A stretch of DNA of 64,000 nt from Paraburkholderia ultramafica (GCF_902859915.1 NZ_CADIKK010000017.1:119436-183435), one strand, 5' to 3'; shown: positions 17,298 through 25,478, counted from the first letter of the stretch. Made by a program: numbers and translations. The notes: generated by a model not told the origin, from the letters alone.

Positions 17298-17549
17298 TTA
17301 AATTGTCGAAGGCGCCGCGGGCGTCAACTGCTCGCGATGCTTGATGAGCGCCTCCTTGACGAAGCCCGACATCGCGACGCCGTTCGCATCCGGTTCGTCG
17401 AGCGTCGCCAGCAGCGCGCGCCGCATGCGTGGTTCCCAGAAGCGGCGAATATGATCGGCGACGCCGGCGAGCGCCTCTTCGTGGTCCGGCATTGATTCGA
17501 AGAAGTCGCCGATCCGGTTCGCCATGTCGATCAGGTTCTGATTGTCCAT
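17298..17549 (-). CDS. fdsD: NAD-dependent formate dehydrogenase, delta subunit
   Basis: An 83-residue protein of the FdsD family, needed for the activity or assembly of the FdsGBA molybdenum enzyme. ATG 17549 (MDNQNLIDMANRIGDFFESMP) has GAGG six bases before it; a GTG at 17561 overlapping the fdsA stop is the alternative. Conserved segments are MANRIGDFFES, HIRRFWEPRMRRAL and the C-terminal VKEALIKHREQL. It lies directly behind fdsA with no fdsC (FdhD-type sulfurtransferase) between them, unlike the fdsGBACD order known from Cupriavidus. Confidence 0.92.
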   Translation of the reverse strand: MDNQNLIDMANRIGDFFESMPDHEEALAGVADHIRRFWEPRMRRALLATLDEPDANGVAMSGFVKEALIKHREQLTPAAPSTI

Positions 17550-17557
17550 CGCGCGCC

Positions 17558-20503
17558 TCACTTGCCCGACGTCGTGTTGGCCAGCTCACGCTGCTTCAGC
17601 AGATCGAGCTGCTCGCTGTTGAAGCGCGAATAGTCCTGCTGCCATTGCGACGGTTGTTCGACCGGCGTCACCTGCACCGCGGTCACCTTGTATTCCGGAC
17701 AGTTGGTCGCCCAGTCCGAGCTGTCGGTGGTGATCACGTTGGCGCCCGATTCGGGAAAGTGGAACGTGGTGTAGACCACGCCCGACTGCATCCGCTCAGT
17801 CACCTTCGCGCGCAACACGGTCTGTCCCGCGCGCGATTCGATGCCGACCCAGTCGCCGGTTTTGATGCCGCGTTCTTCGGCGTCATGCGGATGCAGTTCC
17901 AGCCGGTCCTCGTCGTGCCAGCGCGAATTTTCGGTGCGGCGCGTTTGCGCGCCCACGTTGTACTGCGACAGGATGCGGCCCGTCGTGAGCAGCAGCGGGA
18001 ATTTGCGCGTGACCTTTTCCGGCGACGCGATGAACCTGGTAATCACGAACTTGCCCTTGCCGCGCACGAAGGTGTCGACGTGCATGGTCGGCGTGCCGTC
18101 CGGCGCGTTCTCGTTGCAGGGCCACTGGATACTGCCGAGCTCGTCGAGTTTCTTGTACGACACGCCGTGGAAGGTCGGCGTGAGACGCGCGATCTCGTCC
18201 ATGATCTGCGACGGATGCGTGTAGTCCATCTCATAGCCGAGCGCGCGCGAGAGCATCACCGTCACTTCCCAGTCGGCGTAACCCGGCACTGGCGGCATGA
18301 CCTTGCGCACGCGCGAAATGCGGCGCTCCGCGTTGGTGAAGGTGCCGTCCTTTTCGAGGAACGACGAACCGGGCAGCAGCACGTGCGCGTACTTGGCGGT
18401 CTCGTTGAGGAAGATGTCCTGCACGACGATACATTCCATCGACGACAGCGCCGCCGACACATGATGCGTGTTCGGGTCCGACTGAACGATGTCTTCGCCC
18501 TGGCAGTAGAGGCCCTTGAAGCTGCCGTGCACGGCGGCGTCGAACATGTTCGGAATGCGCAGGCCGGGTTCCGGCTGCAGCGTGACGTTCCAGGCTTCTT
18601 CGAACAGCGTGCGCGTGACCGTGTCGCCGATATGGCGGTAGCCCGGCAGTTCGTGCGGGAACGAGCCCATGTCGCACGAACCCTGCACGTTGTTCTGACC
18701 GCGCAGCGGATTCACGCCCACGCCTTCGCGGCCGATGTTGCCGGTCGCCATCGCGAGGTTGGCGATGCCGATCACCGTCGTCGAGCCTTGCGCGTGTTCG
18801 GTGACGCCCAGGCCGTAGTAGATCGCGGCATTGCCGCCGGTGGCATAAATGCGGGCGGCTTCGCGCACCTGCTGGGCCGGCACGCCGGTCACCGCTTCGG
18901 TGGCTTCCGGCGCGTTCTCCGGCAGCGCGACGAAATCGCGCCACTGTTCGAACGCGCGCGTTTCGCAACGCTCGGCGATGAACGCTTCATTCATCAGGCC
19001 TTCGGTCACGATCACATGCGCCAGCGCGTTCACCACGGCCACATTGGTGCCGGGGCGCAATTGCAGATGATGCGACGCCTTCACGTGCGGCGTATCGACG
19101 ATATCGATCCGCCGCGGATCGACGACGATCAGCTTCGCGCCTTCACGCACGCGGCGCTTCAGACGCGAGCCGAACACCGGATGGCCGTCGGTCGGATTCG
19201 CGCCGATCACCATGATGACGTCGGCCTTATCGACCGACGCGAAGGTCTGCGTGCCCGCCGATTCGCCGAGCGTGGTCTTCAGGCCGTAGCCGGTCGGCGA
19301 ATGGCACACGCGCGCGCAGGTGTCGACGTTGTTGTTGCCGAACGCGGCGCGCACGAGCTTTTGCACCAGATAGGTTTCTTCGTTCGTGCAACGCGACGAG
19401 GTAATGCCGCCGATCGAATCGCGCCCATGCTTCTCCTGGATCCGGCGGAACTCCGACGCGGCGTAACTGAGCGCTTCTTCCCAGCTGACTTCGCGCCACG
19501 GGTCGGTGATCTTCGCGCGGATCATCGGTTTGGTGATGCGGTCCTTGTGCGTCGCGTAGCCCCATGCGAAGCGGCCCTTCACGCAGGCGTGGCCTTCGTT
19601 GGCCTGGCCGTTCTTGTGCGGCACCATCCGCACGACCTCGTTGCCCTTCATCTCCGCCTTGAACGAGCAGCCGACCCCGCAATACGCGCAAGTGGTGACG
19701 ACCGAGTGCTCAGACTGGCCGAGCATGATGACGGACTTTTCCTGCAAGGTCGCGGTCGGGCACGCGGCGACGCACGCGCCGCACGACACGCACTCCGATT
19801 CCATGAACGGCTGGTTTTCGCTCGCCGCGACGCGCGATTCGAAGCCGCGTCCCGCGATGGTCAGCGCGAATGTCCCCTGGGTTTCCTCGCACGCGCGCAC
19901 GCAGCGATTGCAGACGATGCACTTCGACGGGTCGTACGTGAAGTACGGGTTCGACTCGTCCTTCTGGTCCGTCAGGTGATTCGCGCCGTCGAAGCCGTAG
20001 CGCACTTCGCGCAGGCCGGTCACGCCCGCCATGTCCTGCAATTCGCAGTCGCCGTTGGCCGGGCAGGTGAGGCAGTCGAGCGGGTGGTCGGAGATGTACA
20101 GCTCCATCACGTTGCGACGCAGCGACTGCAGACGCCCGGTTTGCGTGCGGACCTTCATGCCGGCTTCGACCGGGGTCGTGCACGACGCGGGGTAGCCGCG
20201 CCGGCCTTCGATTTCGACCAGGCACAGACGGCACGAGCCGAACGGTTCGAGCGAATCGGTCGCGCAGAGCTTCGGCACGTTGACGCCGGCTTCGGCCGCG
20301 GCGCGCATCACCGAAGTGCCGGCGGGGACCGTCACCGCCTGGCCGTCGATTTCGAGCGTGACGTCGATGTCGGCGTGACGCGCGGGTGTGCCGTAGTCGG
20401 TGTCGTCGAAAATCGAACGGGTTGTGCGTTGCTGCGCCTGTGACTTGCACGCGCAATTGCCGGAGCCGCAGCCGCCGGCGGGGGAGTTGAGCATGTCGGA
20501 CAT
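17558..20503 (-). CDS. fdsA: NAD-dependent formate dehydrogenase, molybdenum-containing alpha subunit
   Basis: The 981-residue catalytic subunit, oxidising formate to CO2 at a bis-MGD molybdenum centre in the cytoplasm. ATG 20503 follows AGGAG. In order: a short Cys-rich lead (CGSGNCACK), plant-type 2Fe-2S domain (GSCRLCLVEIEG), NuoG-like HPLDCLTCPANGDCELQ, two 4Fe-4S motifs (CIVCNRCVRAC, CVSCGACVAACP), the catalytic-domain 4Fe-4S (CAYCGVGCSFKAE ... CVKGRFAWG) and the molybdopterin domains. The Mo ligand is Cys at about residue 400 in VDTCARVCHSPTGYG, encoded TGC (19304-19306), so no selenocysteine is used. It is third in fdsGBA-D. Electrons pass through FdsB to NAD+. Confidence 0.96.
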   Translation of the reverse strand: MSDMLNSPAGGCGSGNCACKSQAQQRTTRSIFDDTDYGTPARHADIDVTLEIDGQAVTVPAGTSVMRAAAEAGVNVPKLCATDSLEPFGSCRLCLVEIEGRRGYPASCTTPVEAGMKVRTQTGRLQSLRRNVMELYISDHPLDCLTCPANGDCELQDMAGVTGLREVRYGFDGANHLTDQKDESNPYFTYDPSKCIVCNRCVRACEETQGTFALTIAGRGFESRVAASENQPFMESECVSCGACVAACPTATLQEKSVIMLGQSEHSVVTTCAYCGVGCSFKAEMKGNEVVRMVPHKNGQANEGHACVKGRFAWGYATHKDRITKPMIRAKITDPWREVSWEEALSYAASEFRRIQEKHGRDSIGGITSSRCTNEETYLVQKLVRAAFGNNNVDTCARVCHSPTGYGLKTTLGESAGTQTFASVDKADVIMVIGANPTDGHPVFGSRLKRRVREGAKLIVVDPRRIDIVDTPHVKASHHLQLRPGTNVAVVNALAHVIVTEGLMNEAFIAERCETRAFEQWRDFVALPENAPEATEAVTGVPAQQVREAARIYATGGNAAIYYGLGVTEHAQGSTTVIGIANLAMATGNIGREGVGVNPLRGQNNVQGSCDMGSFPHELPGYRHIGDTVTRTLFEEAWNVTLQPEPGLRIPNMFDAAVHGSFKGLYCQGEDIVQSDPNTHHVSAALSSMECIVVQDIFLNETAKYAHVLLPGSSFLEKDGTFTNAERRISRVRKVMPPVPGYADWEVTVMLSRALGYEMDYTHPSQIMDEIARLTPTFHGVSYKKLDELGSIQWPCNENAPDGTPTMHVDTFVRGKGKFVITRFIASPEKVTRKFPLLLTTGRILSQYNVGAQTRRTENSRWHDEDRLELHPHDAEERGIKTGDWVGIESRAGQTVLRAKVTERMQSGVVYTTFHFPESGANVITTDSSDWATNCPEYKVTAVQVTPVEQPSQWQQDYSRFNSEQLDLLKQRELANTTSGK

Positions 20504-20517
20504 GGTGGGCTCCTGGG

Positions 20518-22101
20518 TCAGGCCGCGGCCGCTTTGGGCGCGTGATGGGATGCGTCGGTGGACGCGTTGGCGAGACCGAAGTCTTCTGGAAAATGGTCGA
20601 GCGCGGACAGCACCGGGAACGGCGTCATGCCGCCCATCGCGCACAGCGAGCCGGACACCATCGTGTCGCACAGGTCGCGCAGCAACTGCACCTGCCGCGT
20701 CGACGTGTCGCCGTTGCGAATCCGTGCGATCACTTCGACGCCGCGCGTCGAGCCGATCCGGCACGGCGTGCACTTGCCGCACGATTCGAGCGCGCAGAAG
20801 TGCATCGCGTACTGCGCGAGTTCGGCGAGATTCGACGTGTCGTCATGGACGACCAGGCCGCCGTGACCGACCACCGCGCCGACCGCCGCATACGCCTCGT
20901 AGTCGATCGGAATGTCCCACTGGCTTTCCGGCAGATACGTGCCAAGCGGACCGCCGACCTGCACCGCGCGCGCCGGCCGGCCGCTTGCCGTGCCGCCGCC
21001 GTAGTCATAGAGCAATTCGCGCAACGTCACGCCGAACGCGAGTTCGACTAGCCCGCCTTGCTTGATGTTGCCGGCGAGCTGGAACGGCAGCGTGCCGCGT
21101 GAGCGGCCCATGCCGAAGTCCTTATAGAACGCCGCGCCGCGCGCGAAGATGATGGGCACGGTGGCGAGCGTGATCACGTTGTTGATCACGGTCGGCTGGC
21201 CGAACAGGCCGGCGAGCGCCGGCACCGGCGGCTTCGCGCGGACGATGCCGCGTTTGCCTTCGAGCGATTCGAGCAGCGCGGTTTCTTCGCCGCACACGTA
21301 GGATCCGGCGCCCTTCGCGACGAACAGATCGAAGCGATGCGCGGTCGAGCCGAGCACGCTGTCGCCGAGCCAGCCGGCGGCACGCGCGCGGGCGATGGCC
21401 GTTTCGAGCGTCGCGATCGAATGCGGGTACTCGCTGCGCACATAGATGTAGCCGACCGTCGCGCCGGTCACGACGCCCGCGATCAGCATCCCTTCGATCA
21501 GCACGTACGGATCGCTTTCCATCACGAGGCGATCGGAGAAGGTGCCGGAGTCGCCTTCGTCGGCATTGCAGACGATGTACTTCTGCGCCGCTTGCGCGCC
21601 GCGCACCGTGCGCCATTTGATGCCGGCAGGGAAGGCCGCGCCGCCGCGGCCGCGCAGACCGGATTCGATCAATGCTGCGCAGGCGGCGTCGCCGTCGGTT
21701 TGCAACGCGTGGCGCAAGCCTTCGAGGCCGCCGTGGGCGACGTAGTCGTCGATGGAAAGCGGATCGGTGATGCCGATGCGCGCGAAAGTCAGACGCTGCT
21801 GCTTCTTCAGATACGGAATCTCGTCGACCACGCCGACGCGCCGCGCATGCTCGCCGCCTGCGACGAAGCCGGCGTCGAACAGGCCGGCCACGTCGCCGGC
21901 TTCGACGTTCGCGTAGCCGATGCGGCCTGCGGCCGTCGCGACTTCGACGAGCGGTTCGAGCCACAGCAGGCCGCGCGAACCGTTGCGAACCAGTTCGATC
22001 GCGACGCCGCGGCGCGCCGCTTCGGTTTCGATGGCTTGTGCCAGCGCATCGGCGCCGAGCGCCAGCGCCGACGAATCACGGGGAACGTAGATGCGCGTCA
22101 T
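20518..22101 (-). CDS. fdsB: NAD-dependent formate dehydrogenase, beta subunit (NuoF-like)
   Basis: A 527-residue subunit that carries FMN and a 4Fe-4S cluster and reduces NAD+. ATG 22101 overlaps the fdsG stop by 4 bases (ATGA). Residues 1-130 are a NuoE-like thioredoxin fold without cluster cysteines. Then come the NuoF motifs GLRGRGGAAFPAGIKWR (NAD/FMN glycine loop), YIVCNADEGDSGTFSDR, and the 4Fe-4S ligands in ESCGKCTPCRIGSTRG plus the later Cys in GSLCAMGG. It pairs with FdsG as the diaphorase module of the soluble formate dehydrogenase. Confidence 0.96.
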   Translation of the reverse strand: MTRIYVPRDSSALALGADALAQAIETEAARRGVAIELVRNGSRGLLWLEPLVEVATAAGRIGYANVEAGDVAGLFDAGFVAGGEHARRVGVVDEIPYLKKQQRLTFARIGITDPLSIDDYVAHGGLEGLRHALQTDGDAACAALIESGLRGRGGAAFPAGIKWRTVRGAQAAQKYIVCNADEGDSGTFSDRLVMESDPYVLIEGMLIAGVVTGATVGYIYVRSEYPHSIATLETAIARARAAGWLGDSVLGSTAHRFDLFVAKGAGSYVCGEETALLESLEGKRGIVRAKPPVPALAGLFGQPTVINNVITLATVPIIFARGAAFYKDFGMGRSRGTLPFQLAGNIKQGGLVELAFGVTLRELLYDYGGGTASGRPARAVQVGGPLGTYLPESQWDIPIDYEAYAAVGAVVGHGGLVVHDDTSNLAELAQYAMHFCALESCGKCTPCRIGSTRGVEVIARIRNGDTSTRQVQLLRDLCDTMVSGSLCAMGGMTPFPVLSALDHFPEDFGLANASTDASHHAPKAAAA

Positions 22102-22604
22102 GCCGTCACCTCCACGCACTTGCTGGCGGCGGCGAAAATCGCGTCGAATTTTTGCGGCGTGACTTTGGCGTGCAGCGTGCCGTTGAGCATCAGCGCCGGC
22201 GACAGCGCGCATTGGCCGAGGCAATACACCGACTCCAGTTCCACTGTCGCGCCGTGCTGGTGTTCAGCGTCGAAGCGGCAACCGGTGTGCGCCTCGATGT
22301 GCTGCGCGAGCGCTTCGGTGCCCATGCTGCGGCACGCTTCCGCGCGGCACAACTGCACGGTGACGGGCGCGGCGGGCTCGCTGCGGAAGTGGTGATAGTA
22401 GGTGATGACGCCGTGCACTTCCGCACGCGACAGGTTCAGCGCACGCGCGAGCGGTGCTACCGTGGCGGGCGGCACGTAGCCGAGTTCGTCCTGAATCGCG
22501 TGCAACACCGCGAGCAGCGACAGACCGGGCCGCGCGTGACGCTGCACGAGTTGATCCGGCGCGATGGCGTGGGAATCGTCCAAAGGGGGCTCCTCCGAAG
22601 TCAT
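22098..22604 (-). CDS. fdsG: NAD-dependent formate dehydrogenase, gamma subunit (NuoE-like)
   Basis: A 168-residue 2Fe-2S subunit of the diaphorase module. The N-terminal helical part is GLSLLAVLHAIQDELGYVPPATVAPLARAL with GVITYYHHFRSEP. The thioredoxin-like part holds the four cluster cysteines in CRAEACRSMG and VYCLGQCALSPALML. It is the first gene of the operon. Its start codon lies within TCATATATGC, which is mirrored at the start codon of the divergent ModE-like regulator. Confidence 0.95.
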   Translation of the reverse strand: MTSEEPPLDDSHAIAPDQLVQRHARPGLSLLAVLHAIQDELGYVPPATVAPLARALNLSRAEVHGVITYYHHFRSEPAAPVTVQLCRAEACRSMGTEALAQHIEAHTGCRFDAEHQHGATVELESVYCLGQCALSPALMLNGTLHAKVTPQKFDAIFAAASKCVEVTA

Positions 22605-22720
22605 ATATGCACTTGTTATTCATAATTGGTGCACTTATGCTTCGTATATTCGACATGGGATAGCCGAACGATAGGCGGGCAAATCGGCGTACGCAATAGG
22701 AAAGAGTTCAGCATATATGA
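22601..22720. promoter_or_regulatory. Divergent promoter region between fdsG and the ModE-like regulator, bounded by a 10-bp inverted repeat
   Basis: The AT-richer spacer drives fdsG leftwards and the regulator rightwards. TCATATATGC at 22601-22610 and GCATATATGA at 22711-22720 are perfect inverted copies, each containing the start codon of one of the two genes. A further direct repeat of TGCAC occurs at about 22608 and 22631. Binding by the divergent regulator is inferred from layout. Confidence 0.5.
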
Positions 22721-23793
22721 TCAGAATCAAATGCCACGCGCAACTGATGGTGAAGGGCCCGGACGGCCGTGAGGCCAGCCTGTCGGACGTGGTGCCGCTG
22801 CTCGCGCTCGTCGACGAATCCGGCAGCATTGCGCAGGCGGCAACGCTTAAGGGTTTGTCCTACCGGCACGCATGGGGTTTGCTGCGCAGCATCGAGGAGC
22901 GTCTGGGCGGTCCGCTGATCGCGAAGGAGCGTGGCCGCGGCTCGGTGCTCTCCGAACTCGGGCAAGCGGTATTGCGCGCGCAGCGTCTGTGCGGCGAGCG
23001 GCTCGACGGCAACATGCGGGCGCTCGCGAGCGAAGTGGCGAGCGATCTGAACCGCTGGCTCGCGCCGCCCGCCGACGACGTGCGGATTCACGCGTCGCAC
23101 GGCTATGCGGTGGCCGCGCTGGTGACCGCGCTGGTCGCGAACGATCTGCCGGTCGACATCAAGTATCGCGACAGCGCGGACGCCGTCAGCGCGCTGGCGC
23201 GCGGGGAATGCGATCTGGCGGGCTTCCATTTGCCGCTCGGCGAGTTCCGCGCGGCCTGCGCCGATACCTACCGGCGCTGGCTCGATCCGCAGCGCCACGT
23301 GCTGCTGCATCTCACGCGACGCAAGCAGGGGCTGTTCATCGGCAAGGGGAACCCGAAACGGATCGGCGGGCTGGGCGATCTCGCGCGCGACGACATTCGC
23401 TTCGTCAACCGTCAGCCGGGCTCCGGCACGCGCATGCTGCTCGATCTCGCTCTGCGTCAACTCGGCATCGATCCTGAGCGGGTCAATGGTTATGCATCGG
23501 CCGAACTCACGCATTCGGCGATTGCGGCGTTCGTCGCGAGCGGCATGGCGGATGTGGGCTTCGGCGTGGAGCCCGCCGCGCATCACTTCGGGCTCGACTT
23601 CATTCCGATCGTCGACGAAGACTATTACTTCGCTTGCAACCGCGCGCATCTCGAACGCGCGCCGCTCGCAACGGTGATCGACTTGCTGCGCGGCAGTGCG
23701 TTTCACCACAGCGTCGAGCATCTCGAAGGCTACGATCCGACCGACTGCGGCAAGCTGGTCGACCTCGCGGTGGGCCTCGGTGAAGCGCATTGA
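22717..23793 (+). CDS. ModE-type HTH regulator with periplasmic-binding-protein-like sensor domain
   Basis: A 358-residue regulator. Residues 1 to about 115 are a ModE N-terminal winged helix: SDVVPLLALVDESGSIAQAATLKGLSYRHAWGLLRSIEERLGGPL. Residues about 120-350 are a PBP-like domain (PF12727 type) as in TupA/ModA-like sensors, with KYRDSADAVSALARGECDLAGFHLP and FVNRQPGSGTRMLLDLALRQLG. Proteins of this build sense molybdate, tungstate or a related metabolite. Placed divergently from a molybdenum formate dehydrogenase, it probably links fds expression to molybdate or formate. In Cupriavidus the fds regulator FdsR is reported as LysR-type, so this arrangement differs. Confidence 0.85.
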   Translation: MIRIKCHAQLMVKGPDGREASLSDVVPLLALVDESGSIAQAATLKGLSYRHAWGLLRSIEERLGGPLIAKERGRGSVLSELGQAVLRAQRLCGERLDGNMRALASEVASDLNRWLAPPADDVRIHASHGYAVAALVTALVANDLPVDIKYRDSADAVSALARGECDLAGFHLPLGEFRAACADTYRRWLDPQRHVLLHLTRRKQGLFIGKGNPKRIGGLGDLARDDIRFVNRQPGSGTRMLLDLALRQLGIDPERVNGYASAELTHSAIAAFVASGMADVGFGVEPAAHHFGLDFIPIVDEDYYFACNRAHLERAPLATVIDLLRGSAFHHSVEHLEGYDPTDCGKLVDLAVGLGEAH

Positions 23794-23925
23794 AGCGCGC
23801 TGAAGCGGCGGCGTAAGACGCTGTAACCATCAAGCTGCGTGCGGCGCTGCGCAGCAGGGCCGTTTCGGATAACCTTTAACCTTCCGCTTCCGCCTAAACC
23901 GCGCGCTCCGCCGCGCTGAATCGAT

Positions 23926-24192
23926 ATGAAAGTTCTTCTACACGTATGTGCCGCCGCCGCGACGGCGGGTGTGCTTCTCGCCACCGCTTCGGTGGCTTTC
24001 GCGCAGAATTCACCCGGCGTGCCGGGCGGCATCCTGCAAGACCAGTTCCGTCTTGCCGAGCATCCGCAAATGCCGTTTGCCGCGTCGGCGCCTTCGGACA
24101 AGTATCAGTCCGGCAAAAAATCGACGATGCGCAAGCGCGGCGATATGGGCGATCCGAACGGCTGCAATCTGCAGTGTCCTAAAGACGAGTAA
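23926..24192 (+). CDS. Small secreted hypothetical protein
   Basis: An 88-residue protein without a family I can name. Residues 1-26 form a clear signal peptide (MKVLLHVCAAAATAGVLLAT, cleavage after AFA before QNSPG). The mature part of about 62 residues is polar, with a basic stretch GKKSTMRKRGDMGDPNG and two Cys near the end (CNLQC) that could form a disulfide. The start is supported by the signal peptide; no strong ribosome binding site is seen. It is not obviously linked to the formate genes. Confidence 0.65.
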   Translation: MKVLLHVCAAAATAGVLLATASVAFAQNSPGVPGGILQDQFRLAEHPQMPFAASAPSDKYQSGKKSTMRKRGDMGDPNGCNLQCPKDE

Positions 24193-24205
24193 GGTTTCTC
24201 TCGGT

Positions 24206-24236
24206 GCGGCGCCGGCGTTCTGCCGGCGCCGCTGTT
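24206..24236 (+). terminator. Strong hairpin, possible terminator
   Basis: A perfect 11-bp stem, GCGGCGCCGGC / GCCGGCGCCGC, with loop GTTCT, 14 bases after the stop of the small secreted protein. Only a short T-rich tail (TGTTTG) follows, so termination may be partial. Confidence 0.6.
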
Positions 24237-24264
24237 TGACGGCCGATGTTCAATCGGCTGGCGC

Positions 24265-24633
24265 TCAGGGCTTGGCCGCGTGCCACATGTCCTTGAAGCC
24301 GTCTCCCTTCGCATCCCCCGCCTGCTTGTCCGCTGCGTAGCGATACAGCGGATGGCCCTTGTACGCCCATTGCTGTTTGCCGTCAGCGCTGGGGATCAGC
24401 GTCCAGTCACCTGATGGTTTGTCCATCGAACTGGCCGTGGCCGCCGGCCAGTTGCTCATGCAGCCGCCGGTGCAGGCGCTGACGCCGGGGGTGGTGTCTT
24501 TGTCGAACGTGTACAGCGTCATGCCGTCCGCGGTGACGAAGCGGCCGTTGTCCAGCTTCGGCGGGTCGGCGAAGGCGGTTTGTTGCAGCGCGGCCAGTGC
24601 GAGCGGGGCGAGGAAAAGGATCGTCTTGCGCAT
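24265..24633 (-). CDS. Secreted Y-X4-D repeat protein (COG4315 / PF03640 family)
   Basis: A 122-residue exported protein. Signal peptide MRKTILFLAPLALAALQQTAFA is cleaved before DPPKL. The mature chain carries two copies of the family repeat: DGMTLYTFDKDTTPGVSACTG, with the Cys pair in ACTGGCMSNWPA, and WAYKGHPLYRYAADKQAGD. The family is common in beta-proteobacterial periplasm; its function is unknown, with proposed links to stress or metal binding. It is transcribed away from the peptide cassette to its right. Confidence 0.85.
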   Translation of the reverse strand: MRKTILFLAPLALAALQQTAFADPPKLDNGRFVTADGMTLYTFDKDTTPGVSACTGGCMSNWPAATASSMDKPSGDWTLIPSADGKQQWAYKGHPLYRYAADKQAGDAKGDGFKDMWHAAKP

Positions 24634-25290
24634 GATGCGGGTTCCTGTGTTGACAACGTGTTGTTTGAGTATAGACAGCGGGCGGATACTCGCGGACTGC
24701 CAGTCCGCCTGCCAGCCATGAACGGATCGAGGCGGCTGAATATTCCGCGTGCCAGGGTCATCCCTGGGGCGGATTGGGACGCTTTGTCGGATGTCAAAGT
24801 CTTATTCTCTTCGCGTCGTTACGATTTTAGCGATTGACTTGTATGGTCCATCTTGAATGAATGCGATGTTTCCGTTTAATTTGCGGAAATTTCCTTTTTA
24901 TTTTTATGAAAATTAATCTTCTATATAATTGGATTTTGTGTTGATCAATGGGTAGCGGATGGCTATTAAGTAAATTCCATTCATTATCTTGACCAGGACG
25001 AAGTTTTAATAAAACCGGCTATCAAACGAACTGGGTTGCATGGCGGCAAGCTGGCTGATACGCCGCCTGGCGAAGGGTCGGGGCGACGATTTAAAAGAAA
25101 AACGTCCGCTGGACTTTCCGTGTATTCGATCAAGTTTTCGCCAAAAGCGTTTTTAAATATAAGATAAGAATGTAAAAAAACGCAAATATCCACCTATTAA
25201 TAATTCTTGATGTTAGGATCTGCATCGCTCGACGAGACGGGGGTATTGCTCGCGAGTTAATTCGTTTAATCACTAAAAAAGGTACGTGAA
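24634..25290. other. Non-coding region; its right part (about 24830-25290) is markedly AT-rich
   Basis: The left 200 bases should hold the promoter of the gene ending at 24265. From about 24830 the base composition falls well below the rest of the window, with runs such as TTTCCTTTTTATTTTTATG and TATTAATAATTC. It leads straight into the ribosome binding site of the peptide gene at 25291, so it probably carries that operon's promoter and control sites. No gene is supported; an open frame at 24984-25193 on the minus strand has no start signals. Confidence 0.6.
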
Positions 25291-25410
25291 ATGCAAAAGA
25301 TCAATCGCAATGACCTGGCTAAATCCGCAGTTGCAGGCGGCTGCTGCAAGACGGCTAACAAGCCGCCGGTTGCTGCTGCAGCAACGCCGGCGGCTGTCGT
25401 AAGGGGCTAA
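25291..25410 (+). CDS. Putative ribosomal peptide precursor with double-glycine leader and Cys-Cys core
   Basis: A 39-codon gene. AAAAAAGG lies 8 bases before ATG 25291. The leader is MQKINRNDLAKSAVAGG, with Val at -4 and GG at -2/-1, the usual cut site of C39 peptidases. The 22-residue core would begin CCKTANKPP and end ATPAAVVRG, with an Ala/Pro/Val-rich middle. It is the first gene of a cassette that includes a C39-peptidase ABC exporter, which supports its being the substrate. A new N-terminal Cys after cleavage is unusual and could be the site of acylation or of disulfide or ring formation. The mature structure and activity (bacteriocin, signal, other) are unknown. Confidence 0.75.
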   Translation: MQKINRNDLAKSAVAGGCCKTANKPPVAAAATPAAVVRG

Positions 25411-25422
25411 TAGCTCGGGTAC

Positions 25423-25453
25423 GCCGGGGAAGTCCCCAGGGGACCGCCCCGGC
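25423..25453 (+). promoter_or_regulatory. Nested hairpin between precursor gene and acyltransferase gene, likely attenuator or mRNA stabiliser
   Basis: Outer arms GCCGGGG (25423-25429) and CCCCGGC (25447-25453) enclose the inner palindrome GTCCCC-A-GGGGAC (25432-25444). No T-run follows, so read-through is expected. Such a structure after a peptide gene typically keeps the precursor message more abundant than the enzyme message. Confidence 0.65.
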
Positions 25454-25478
25454 TTATAGCATCAACGTGGAGTGAAAC

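Noticed and set aside
19304..19306. Selenocysteine in the formate dehydrogenase active site
   Set aside because: The Mo-ligand codon is TGC (Cys) and no in-frame TGA is present.
17429..20443. Open frame of about 1000 codons antisense to fdsA
   Set aside because: Arg/His-rich composition and no start signals; it is the mirror of strong third-position GC bias in fdsA, whose Fe-S and Mo motifs are all intact.
24984..25193. 69-codon minus-strand frame in the AT-rich leader
   Set aside because: No ribosome binding site and no family; AT-rich DNA here more likely holds promoter sites of the peptide operon.
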